Part shown: one piece after another, positions 6,746 through 12,165 of the stretch
Layout of the letters: every line of letters starts with the position of its first letter
Numbering within the stretch: position 1 is the stretch's first letter
From: Desulfobacterales bacterium S5133MH16
Lineage (GTDB): Bacteria > Desulfobacterota > Desulfobacteria > Desulfobacterales > UBA11574
Direction of reading: 5' to 3'
DNA: 12,165 nt
NCBI GenBank assembly: GCA_001751005.1
Contig: MAXL01000521.1
Coordinates: 1-12,165 of the forward strand
Translations under genes and position numbers: made by a program
The notes under the pieces: generated by a model
The model's database searches: none
Seen by the model: the letters and a program-made list of their open reading frames with translations, nothing else
Told to the model about the DNA's origin: nothing

Positions 6746-7471
6746 ATGAAAATTATCCTCAATATCCAACGATTCAATCCGGAAACCGATGCCGAGCCAT
6801 ATGTGGAAAAACATGAAATCGAGGTCGAGCCCACAGACAGGGTCCTGGACGCCTTGATTCATGTCAAGGAATATCGAGACGGGAGCCTGGGTTTCCGGAA
6901 AAGCTGCGCGCACGGTGTGTGCGGGTCGGACGCGATGCGGATCAACGGAAAGGACCGCCTGGCCTGCAAGACGCTTGTGCGGGATGTTGCTGACGCCGAC
7001 GGGGCGGAGATAGAGATCAAACCTCTAAACCATTTCACCGTCTTGCGGGATCTTATCGTGGATCAGACAGGGTTCTTCGAGAAGTACCGATCGGTAAAAC
7101 CGTTCCTGATCAACGACGATCCCGTCACGGAGAAGGAGCGGGTCCAGTCCCCCGAGCAACAGAAGGCCTTCGACGATCCTACAAACTGTATTCTCTGCTC
7201 CGCTTGTTTCTCTGCCTGCCCGGTGCTGTATGAAAATCCGGACTTTCTCGGTCCGGCGGCCATCGCCCAGGCTGGCAGGTTCAACAACGACAGCCGGGAC
7301 AAAGGGTTCGCGGAGCGGCTGTCGGTTTTGGATTCTCCGAACGGTGTATGGCCGTGCAAGAACCATTTCGAGTGTACACGGGCCTGTCCGCGAAATATTA
7401 AGATCACGAAACTGATCAACCGGACCAAGACAAGAATTAAAAAACATCGAGGTGAAAAAAGTGAATCGTGA
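6746..7471 (+). CDS. sdhB: Succinate dehydrogenase/fumarate reductase iron-sulfur subunit
   Basis: This 241-residue subunit carries three Fe-S clusters. The [2Fe-2S] site reads C54-x4-C59-x2-D62-x11-C74; Asp at the third ligand position is the arrangement known from E. coli SdhB, where fumarate reductase FrdB has Cys. The [4Fe-4S] ligands are C148, C151, C154 and C214, and the [3Fe-4S] ligands are C158, C204 and C210. It relays electrons between SdhA and a quinone-reactive membrane anchor, which is not encoded nearby. The start is the ATG at 6746 with a strong AAAGGGGGG site (6731-6739); a longer in-frame reading back into sdhA is not supported by homology. The stop codon falls in a tandem heptamer repeat. 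The C-terminal tail is basic (TKTRIKKHRGEK). Confidence 0.95.
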   Translation: MKIILNIQRFNPETDAEPYVEKHEIEVEPTDRVLDALIHVKEYRDGSLGFRKSCAHGVCGSDAMRINGKDRLACKTLVRDVADADGAEIEIKPLNHFTVLRDLIVDQTGFFEKYRSVKPFLINDDPVTEKERVQSPEQQKAFDDPTNCILCSACFSACPVLYENPDFLGPAAIAQAGRFNNDSRDKGFAERLSVLDSPNGVWPCKNHFECTRACPRNIKITKLINRTKTRIKKHRGEKSES

Positions 7472-7482
7472 ATCGTGGAATC
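7461..7482 (+). repeat. Tandem GTGAATC heptamers across the sdhB stop codon
   Basis: GTGAATC occurs at 7461-7467 and 7468-7474, followed by a variant GTGGAATC (7475-7482) and then GGATCGGAT. The sdhB stop TGA (7469-7471) lies inside the second copy, so a change in copy number (7 bases, out of frame) would alter the C-terminus of SdhB and the spacing to the next gene. Confidence 0.6.
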
Positions 7483-7524
7483 GGATCGGATGAACACCGA
7501 TTGATTGATAAAAAGGAGACGAGT

Positions 7525-7971
7525 ATGAAAAAAATTTTGATCGCATACGACAGCAAAACGGGCAGGACACAGAAGATGGCGGAAACTATTGCGCAGGGCG
7601 TCCGCGAAGCCGGAAAAGAAGCGGTCGTTCGGCGCATCGGGGAGATCGGGAGCGAAAAGGAACTTGAAGGATTCGACGGTTACATCTTCGGTTGTCCAAC
7701 CTATTTTGAAACCATCACCGAAGAGATGAAGCAATTCCTTTTCATGGCCAAAAAAGCCGATTTAGCGGAAAAAACCGGCGGCAGTTTCGGGTCTCACACG
7801 CATATCGGCAATGGACCGAAGATCATCCACAACACCTTGGAATTCGTATTCGGGATGAAAATGGCGGACTTGGGCGCGTTTAATGTCAAGGAGCAGATTC
7901 TGGACTCCGGGAAAGGCGAGGAGCCATGCCGCGCCTATGGAAAGGCTTTCGGTGAAAAAGTCGGAGGGTAA
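7525..7971 (+). CDS. Flavodoxin-like FMN-binding protein
   Basis: A 148-residue single-domain protein. The N-terminus MKKILIAYDSKTGRTQKMAE carries the flavodoxin phosphate-binding loop SKTGRT, and GCPTYFETITEEMKQFL resembles the second FMN loop of flavodoxin/WrbA-type proteins. It probably carries electrons or reduces quinones in the cytoplasm using FMN. The start is fixed by AAAAGGAG (7511-7518) six bases before ATG 7525. It lies 53 bases after sdhB on the same strand with similar codon use, so it is probably the third gene of the sdh operon; whether it works with SdhAB as an electron partner is inference. A NAD(P)H:quinone oxidoreductase role is an alternative. Confidence 0.85.
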   Translation: MKKILIAYDSKTGRTQKMAETIAQGVREAGKEAVVRRIGEIGSEKELEGFDGYIFGCPTYFETITEEMKQFLFMAKKADLAEKTGGSFGSHTHIGNGPKIIHNTLEFVFGMKMADLGAFNVKEQILDSGKGEEPCRAYGKAFGEKVGG

Positions 7972-8021
7972 ATTGCCCGTCCGGGTCGGATATTTCGGGC
8001 ATCGGGAAATAATAAATCCCC

Positions 8022-8043
8022 CTAAGATTACGCAGGATCTTAG
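8022..8043. other. Hairpin between the flavodoxin gene and the inverted-repeat element
   Basis: CTAAGAT (8022-8028) and ATCTTAG (8037-8043) form a perfect 7-base stem with an 8-base loop, immediately before the left terminal repeat of the next element. No T-tract follows, so it is not a classic terminator. It may be a target-site structure or part of the element. Confidence 0.35.
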
Positions 8044-8046
8044 TTC

Positions 8047-8225
8047 GTGTCCACCCATAAATGAGGATTTTTGTTCAAGATCAAGGCATGTGAAAAAAAT
8101 AACCACAGGCATATGTTTATTATTCCGAGGATTATTTTTTGAACATAACGCAGAGATTGGGCCCCGGTTAAATATTAAATACGGATTTAACTGGGCAAGC
8201 AAAAAGACCATTTATGGATGGACAC
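8047..8225. mobile_element. MITE-like element with 17-base terminal inverted repeats
   Basis: The left end is GTGTCCACCCATAAATG (8047-8063); the right end (8209-8225) read on the other strand is GTGTCCATCCATAAATG, identical except one base. The ~179 bases between and including them encode nothing convincing and are AT-rich, with a short GC-rich piece near 8158-8167. The size, inverted ends and absence of a transposase fit a miniature non-autonomous transposable element. I recall GTGTCCATCCATAAATG-like repeats as common in Desulfobacterales genomes, but have not searched. No clear target duplication is visible. It fills most of the 353-base gap between the flavodoxin and cfa genes. Confidence 0.65.
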
Positions 8226-8324
8226 TAGTTAGAATGATAAAAATATAATCAACGAAAACTTAGTTGCAAATTACCGAGGACAATAGGTACTTCCTCTTTC
8301 CAGTATTCCCAACCGAGGTTATAT

Positions 8325-9635
8325 ATGCCCTTTTTTTCAGACCAAAACAGACTGGCCGTCGCACGTAGGCTTTTCGAGCATATCGGAGAGTTGATCAATG
8401 CCCGTTTTTCCATCCGCCTCTGGGACGGATCGATGATTCCACTGGGCAGGAATATCGACACCGATTTTTTTATAGCCATTAACGGCCCAGGAGTAATCGG
8501 AGCACTCCTGCGGAGGCCTACTTACGAGAACCTGCTCCTTCATTATGTAAAAGGCCATATTGACCTCCACGGTGACCTGATTGAGTTCATTGCGGTTGCT
8601 CGCGAAAAACGTCCAAAAAAGAAGTTAAAAAAGTTAAACAAGTTCTTCCTGTTCAGGCAAGTCCTTCCACTCCTGTTAACCCCTGCCGGGAAAGTAACCA
8701 CTCAACATGAATACCAGGACGACGAAGTGGGCCGCAGGGAATCACGAAGGGATAACAAAGAATTCATTCAATTTCATTACGATATCAGCAATGATTTCTA
8801 TGCGCTGTTTCTAGGATCTGAAATGCAATATTCCTGCGGTTATTTCACTCATCAGGATAATTCCCTGGACCAGGCCCAGCATGACAAACTCGAGATGATC
8901 TGCAGAAAACTGCGTCTGAAGCCCGATGAAAAACTGCTCGATATCGGTTGCGGCTGGGGGGGGCTTATCTGCCATGCTGCCCGGAACTATGGTGTCAGGG
9001 CACACGGTGTTACATTGTCTCAAAAACAGGTCGACTATGCCATGGAAAAAATAAAAAGACTCGGTCTTGAGGACCGTGTAACCATCGAGCTCCGAAATTA
9101 CTCAACCCTTGAAGACACTTATGATAAAATCGCAAGCGTCGGAATGTTCGAGCATATCGGAATTGCCAACATGACGAGATATTTCCAGAAAATCAATACC
9201 CTTCTGCGGGATCGGGGCATACTCTTAAACCACGGTCTCTCCCGCCACGCAAAACCCACCCGTAGGACAGCCCGCAGGATCAGACCCGAACGCCGCCTGC
9301 TCTTAAAATATATCTTTCCAGGAAGTGAACTGGATAATGTGGGACACACTATTGGTCTGCTTGAAATCTGCGGTTTCGAGATGCATGATGTCGAGGCCTG
9401 GCGCGAACATTACGCCCTTACGACCCGCCACTGGTACCGAAGGCTCATGGCCCGCAGGGAAGAAGCGACCAATTTCGTGGGCATGGAAAAATTTCGTATG
9501 TGGGCGCTTTATCTGGCGGGAGTCTCCACAGGGCTTGCAGATGGGTCAATGCATATTTGTCAGATTGTTGCGACCAAACATTCAGCCAAGGGAGCCTCCG
9601 GTCTGCCTCTTACAAGGGCGGATCTTTACATGTAA
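8325..9635 (+). CDS. cfa: Cyclopropane-fatty-acyl-phospholipid synthase
   Basis: This 436-residue enzyme adds a methylene group from S-adenosylmethionine to double bonds of membrane lipid acyl chains. The N-terminal ~115 residues form the SCP2-like domain seen in longer family members (FSIRLWDGSMIPLG, then VKGHIDLHGDLIEFIAVA). The catalytic part has EMQYSCGYF with C171, the SAM motif LLDIGCGWGGL (204-214), GMFEHIG with E276, LNHGL with H303 and HWYRRL with Y371, matching the active-site Cys, Glu, His and Tyr of E. coli CFA synthase. The start ATG at 8325 follows GAGG (8315-8318) by six bases. It stands alone after the inverted-repeat element. Modified membrane lipids help with acid, solvent or stationary-phase stress in other bacteria. 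Confidence 0.92.
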   Translation: MPFFSDQNRLAVARRLFEHIGELINARFSIRLWDGSMIPLGRNIDTDFFIAINGPGVIGALLRRPTYENLLLHYVKGHIDLHGDLIEFIAVAREKRPKKKLKKLNKFFLFRQVLPLLLTPAGKVTTQHEYQDDEVGRRESRRDNKEFIQFHYDISNDFYALFLGSEMQYSCGYFTHQDNSLDQAQHDKLEMICRKLRLKPDEKLLDIGCGWGGLICHAARNYGVRAHGVTLSQKQVDYAMEKIKRLGLEDRVTIELRNYSTLEDTYDKIASVGMFEHIGIANMTRYFQKINTLLRDRGILLNHGLSRHAKPTRRTARRIRPERRLLLKYIFPGSELDNVGHTIGLLEICGFEMHDVEAWREHYALTTRHWYRRLMARREEATNFVGMEKFRMWALYLAGVSTGLADGSMHICQIVATKHSAKGASGLPLTRADLYM

Positions 9636-9637
9636 CC

Positions 9638-9805
9638 CGGGCTGTCCTGAAAAAAATTGAAGGCTTTGGATCACATGAAACCGAAAGTCCAGATTGGCTC
9701 AGCATGGTCATGTTTGATCCGCATTCCCTGAACCATATCATTGAGCTTGGAGAAAGCGATGCCGAAAAGAAGGCACAAGACATAGCGAATCTGATTAAAA
9801 ACTAA
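9638..9805 (+). pseudogene. 3' remnant, probably of a patatin-like phospholipase
   Basis: After the cfa stop an open frame encodes KKIEGFGSHETESPDWLSMV, then MFDPHSLNHIIELGESDAEK and KAQDIANLIKN, ending at TAA 9803-9805. The segment with (L/M)FDPxxLNxxIELGxxDA resembles the very C-terminus of patatin-family lipases, where a similar LxxLGxxDA helix ends the protein. No start codon or nucleophile motif (GxSxG) is available; the frame merely runs back into cfa in another phase. It therefore looks like the end of a gene whose 5' part was lost when it was joined to cfa. Family assignment is from memory of this tail and is moderate. Confidence 0.45.
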
Positions 9806-10204
9806 AGAATAACCCATTTATTTGAAACATTAATTACGATACGGATTGTTGAATGGGCGAGGCTGGAAATAACTGCTATATTTCCGTAAGTATCATAGGT
9901 CCTAAATTTTTGTGTTATCTTTTTCGATAAGGGTGAATCCATTTAACAGGATTTGACCCTTTGATTTTTATTGGAATTTAGGATATATGTAATTGGTGAA
10001 GATTGTTGTTCGCCTGATATTATTAGATACATGGAATTTGAAGCAACAGAATATAGTTTCTATTCTTCACAAATTTCTAATTTGAATTGATTGAGCACTG
10101 TGGCAAGCATGGTGCAGTCCTACAATTTACATATTAATAAAAAGAATCGGTTTATTAAACAATGTTTGCTGCACTAATGCAAATGAAAAGAAAAGTAACA
10201 TAAA
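9806..10204. other. AT-rich intergenic region, no gene
   Basis: About 400 bases between the lipase remnant and tenA. It contains a nested inverted repeat (9900-9983, listed separately) and otherwise AT-rich sequence without a convincing frame. I looked for a thiamine-pyrophosphate riboswitch before tenA and did not find the CTGAGA and ACCTGATC signatures. No strong promoter or ribosome site before tenA is evident. Confidence 0.5.
9900..9983. repeat. Nested imperfect inverted repeat of 84 bases
   Basis: The outer arms are TCCTAAATT (9900-9908) and AATTTAGGA (9975-9983), perfect over 9 bases. The inner arms are AAGGGTGAATCC (9929-9940) and GGATTTGACCCTT (9949-9961), almost complementary around an 8-base loop. 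The middle sections do not pair. It could be a very small mobile repeat, a structured RNA, or a transcription barrier between cfa and tenA. Confidence 0.5.
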
Positions 10205-10903
10205 ATGACAAAAGACGTTGATAATTTCAACGATCCAAACACATTGTTCGGGAGGCTTAGTTCGGCTTGCGCCGACGAATGGGCTGGTTATTGCAACCAT
10301 GAATTTGTTCAACGTATCGGTGATGCGACTTTACCTGAACAGAGTTTCCGTCACTATTTGGAACAAGATTATCTCTTTCTTATTCACTTCTCTCGGGCCT
10401 GGGCCCTTGCGGTTTATAAAGCTGACACGCTTGCCGATATGCGAGCAGCTGCCTCAACTCTTAATGCCATTATCAACTATGAAATGGAGCTCCACGTAAA
10501 ATATTGTGCCGGCTGGGGACTAACCGAGCAAGAAATGGAGCTTAAAAACGAAGCCAGAGCAAATATGGCATATACTCGTTACGTTTTAGAACGTGGACTT
10601 GCTGGTGACGTTTTAGATTTGCATGTAGCGCTTGCTCCGTGCGTTATCGGTTACGCTGTAATTGGTGAAAATCTGGTGAATGATCCAAAAACTAAACTTG
10701 AAGGAAACCCCTATAAGGATTGGATTGAAATGTATTCAGGTGAAGAGTTTCAAAATGTAGCAAAGGCTGCGGTACTTAATTTAGACAAATTAGCAGCATC
10801 ACGCATGGGGGCAGGCCGATTTGAGAGTCTGGTTAAGACCTTTCGTCAAGCTACTTCTCTTGAGATAGGTTTCTGGGATATGGGATTAAATATGCAAGAT
10901 TAA
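10205..10903 (+). CDS. tenA: TenA family aminopyrimidine aminohydrolase (thiaminase II)
   Basis: A 232-residue all-helical protein of the TenA family, normally about 220-235 residues. It hydrolyses aminomethyl-aminopyrimidine from thiamine breakdown to the hydroxymethyl form used again in thiamine synthesis, in the cytoplasm. Residues matching the B. subtilis active site are D55 (YLEQDYLFL), C146 in PCVIGY with Y150, Y177 (WIEMYSGEEF) and the terminal E220 in SLEIGFWDM. The ATG at 10205 has only a weak purine-rich stretch (GAAAAGAAAAG) before it, so translation may be inefficient. No other thiamine gene and no TPP riboswitch is adjacent, so this is a stand-alone salvage gene, perhaps acquired. 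Intermediate G+C content. Confidence 0.9.
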   Translation: MTKDVDNFNDPNTLFGRLSSACADEWAGYCNHEFVQRIGDATLPEQSFRHYLEQDYLFLIHFSRAWALAVYKADTLADMRAAASTLNAIINYEMELHVKYCAGWGLTEQEMELKNEARANMAYTRYVLERGLAGDVLDLHVALAPCVIGYAVIGENLVNDPKTKLEGNPYKDWIEMYSGEEFQNVAKAAVLNLDKLAASRMGAGRFESLVKTFRQATSLEIGFWDMGLNMQD

Positions 10904-10915
10904 TTAAACCTTTAA

Positions 10916-11041
10916 TATATATTAATAGGGTCAGGCAACCGGATCGATAATCGTCTGCGTCTGATGGCCGGATTGAACCTAAACTATTATGTGGGTATTG
11001 ACTGTAGTCCCTACATCGAAATGTGCATGAACGTTCAATGA
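10916..11041 (+). pseudogene. Short coding-like remnant (methyltransferase or IS110-type start)
   Basis: Forty-one codons without a normal start, bounded by stops at 10913-10915 and 11039-11041, read ILIGSGNRIDNRLRLMAGLN then LNYYVGIDCSPYIEMC. The pattern IGSGNR...YVGIDCSPYIE resembles the SAM-binding loop and acidic strand of class I methyltransferases; alternatively NYYVGIDxS resembles the start of IS110-family transposases. The base composition is more balanced than the AT-rich gene to the right. Another frame nearby (about 11021-11071) reads HERSMKEIAQRVCIE. Both may be debris from insertion and deletion. The remaining part of this 230-base gap holds a possible promoter. Confidence 0.25.
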
Positions 11042-11085
11042 AAGAGATTGCACAGAGAGTATGCATAGAATAAGAGTTGTTAAGC

Positions 11086-11113
11086 TTGGTTACTGTATGA
11101 TGCAGAATATATA
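11086..11113 (+). promoter_or_regulatory. Candidate promoter of the AT-rich methyltransferase gene
   Basis: TTGGTT (11086-11091) and TATATA (11108-11113) are separated by 16 bases. Transcription would begin just before the ribosome site GGAGG (11123-11127), giving a very short leader. In such AT-rich DNA this could be chance. Confidence 0.25.
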
Positions 11114-11133
11114 AAAGGATTTGGAGGATAGCA

Positions 11134-11892
11134 ATGAAGAATAGATATGCAAGAAAAAGTATTTTATGTTCGGAAAAATATTATGGAAGAGGGTTTCACA
11201 GTCCTGGTGGTTATGAAGTGTTGGATCTTTTATTTAAAACATTAGAATTAGATAACATAGAAAATGTATTAGAAGTTGGTAGTGGATTAGGAGCAGCTAC
11301 CCATTATTTTAATAAGTATTTTGGTGCTCAGGTGATAGGTTTAGATTTATCACAAGATATGGTAGATATTTGTAAAAAACGACAGACATCAGATGAATCT
11401 AAAAAAGTTGAATTTATTCAAGGTGATTTACGTTTTACAGAATTTAACAAAAACCATTTTGATTTAATATGGATTCGAGAAACATTATTGTATATTCCTG
11501 AAAATGAAAGAAAAAAAGTGTGGAATAATTTTTACTCTTTCTTAAAACCAGGGGGAACTTTAGCAATTATAGAGTGGTGCAGAGAACGAGAATCTGTACC
11601 TGATGAGGTTGTTGAATATAGGAAAACTTCTAATCATCACGATCAATATCCGTATGAGTTATTATCAGACTTGGGAAATTCTGGTTTTACTATTTTCTTG
11701 TTGAAGGATTTGACGAATTTATATGTTCAAAATTTAAAAGATGGTTTGAACATATTACAAGAAATGGAAAATGAATTTAAGAAGGATTTCACAGTAGAAG
11801 AATTTAAAGCATTAGTAGAAAGAGTTGAATTGAAAATTAGAGCGTTTACTAGACGAGATTTTATAATGACTCTAGTAAAAGCAAAGAAATAA
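11134..11892 (+). CDS. SAM methyltransferase, phosphoethanolamine N-methyltransferase-like
   Basis: This 252-residue class I methyltransferase shows SAM motif I as VLEVGSGLG (45-53), the acidic residue D71 in VIGLDLS, GDLRFTEF (97-104), and FDLIWIRETLLYI (109-121) followed by LKPGGTLAIIEW. The N-terminus KYYGRGFHSPGG and overall order resemble the phosphoethanolamine/phosphocholine methyltransferase family (PMT). In the Plasmodium enzyme the catalytic dyad is Tyr19 and His132; the position aligned by eye with His132 is Y120 here, so the substrate or chemistry may differ. The start ATG follows GGAGG (11123-11127) by six bases. The next gene begins 23 bases after its stop, so they probably form an operon. 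G+C is far below that of the genes to the left, indicating transfer from an AT-rich donor. Confidence 0.8.
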   Translation: MKNRYARKSILCSEKYYGRGFHSPGGYEVLDLLFKTLELDNIENVLEVGSGLGAATHYFNKYFGAQVIGLDLSQDMVDICKKRQTSDESKKVEFIQGDLRFTEFNKNHFDLIWIRETLLYIPENERKKVWNNFYSFLKPGGTLAIIEWCRERESVPDEVVEYRKTSNHHDQYPYELLSDLGNSGFTIFLLKDLTNLYVQNLKDGLNILQEMENEFKKDFTVEEFKALVERVELKIRAFTRRDFIMTLVKAKK

Positions 11893-11914
11893 AATAATTA
11901 AAAGGAAAATTTTG

Positions 11915-12165
11915 ATGGATGTATCTGCAAAACAACTTGTTACCTTGTTTAAAGAAACAATAAACATTCAACAACCAAACACAATAGAAGGAAGTTCAGA
12001 AAGCATAAGAAATTACTATAAAATGATTCGGCAATTTGCTACTATGGGTAATATATATCAGGACTTGATACCAGAAGAATATGATGTTTTATCCATTTTG
12101 GAACTTGCAGATTTTATTTTAGATTTGAAGTTTGAAGAATTTGAAAAAATAGCGAATAACTTACC
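11915..12165 (+). CDS. Unrecognised protein, partial, cut by the right edge
   Basis: An open frame begins with ATG at 11915, eight bases after AAAGGA (11901-11906), and runs to the window end without a stop (83 complete codons). The start reads MDVSAKQLVTLFKETINIQQ; later comes IRNYYKMIRQFATMGNIYQD and PEEYDVLSILELADFILDLK. It is acidic, AT-rich and predicted to be largely helical. I do not recognise a family. It shares base composition and direction with the methyltransferase just upstream, so they probably arrived and act together. The helical, acidic LSILELADFI stretch faintly recalls carrier-protein helices, but without a serine attachment motif I would not call it so. Confidence 0.65.
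   Translation, partial: MDVSAKQLVTLFKETINIQQPNTIEGSSESIRNYYKMIRQFATMGNIYQDLIPEEYDVLSILELADFILDLKFEEFEKIANNL

Noticed and set aside
7883..8248. 121-codon plus-strand frame across the end of the flavodoxin gene and the inverted-repeat element
   Set aside because: It starts in another phase of the flavodoxin gene and continues through the non-coding element; no protein-like features.
9806..10204. Thiamine-pyrophosphate riboswitch before tenA
   Set aside because: The conserved CTGAGA and ACCTGATC elements are not present.

Overview
The window looks like an accessory, mosaic stretch of a chromosome, most plausibly from a sulfate-reducer-like member of the Desulfobacterota. That assignment rests on recognised repeat and gene style (the left-edge repeat, the GTGTCC-ended element, and succinate dehydrogenase and HAD genes of that flavour). 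It is an inference, because no rRNA or other phylogenetic marker is present. Base composition changes sharply from block to block: a typical 60-base line of the sdhA block (5221-5280) is about 63% G+C, whereas one in the right-hand methyltransferase (11221-11280) is under 25%. This suggests several acquisitions rather than one coherent locus.

Left part (1-2430): a dispersed repeat at the very edge supplies the stop codon of a minus-strand HAD phosphatase gene resembling trehalose-6-phosphate phosphatase. Behind it is a fic-family gene reduced to its two ends, with the catalytic core deleted. Its promoter region survives, framed by copies of a GCCGAT repeat at 12-base spacing. About 600 bases of mostly non-coding sequence follow, with small ORFs of uncertain status.

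Centre (2428-7971): one 789-residue membrane-bound sensor with a periplasmic dCache-like region, HAMP and HD-GYP domain (c-di-GMP phosphodiesterase), then a GC-rich operon of sdhA, sdhB and a small flavodoxin-like gene. No membrane-anchor subunit is encoded next to sdhAB.

Right part (7972-12165): a short non-autonomous element with terminal inverted repeats, a cyclopropane-fatty-acid synthase gene, the orphaned 3' end of what looks like a patatin-type lipase gene, a nested inverted repeat, a TenA-type thiamine-salvage gene, a short coding-like remnant, and finally a very AT-rich pair. The pair is a phosphoethanolamine-methyltransferase-like gene whose expected catalytic His position is Tyr, and an unrecognised gene cut by the window edge.

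No complete new defence or mobile system is visible. The best leads are the core-deleted fic gene with its 12-base operator-like array, the GTGTCC-ended element, and the AT-rich methyltransferase/unknown gene pair that continues beyond the window. No tRNA, rRNA, CRISPR array or intact transposase was found.
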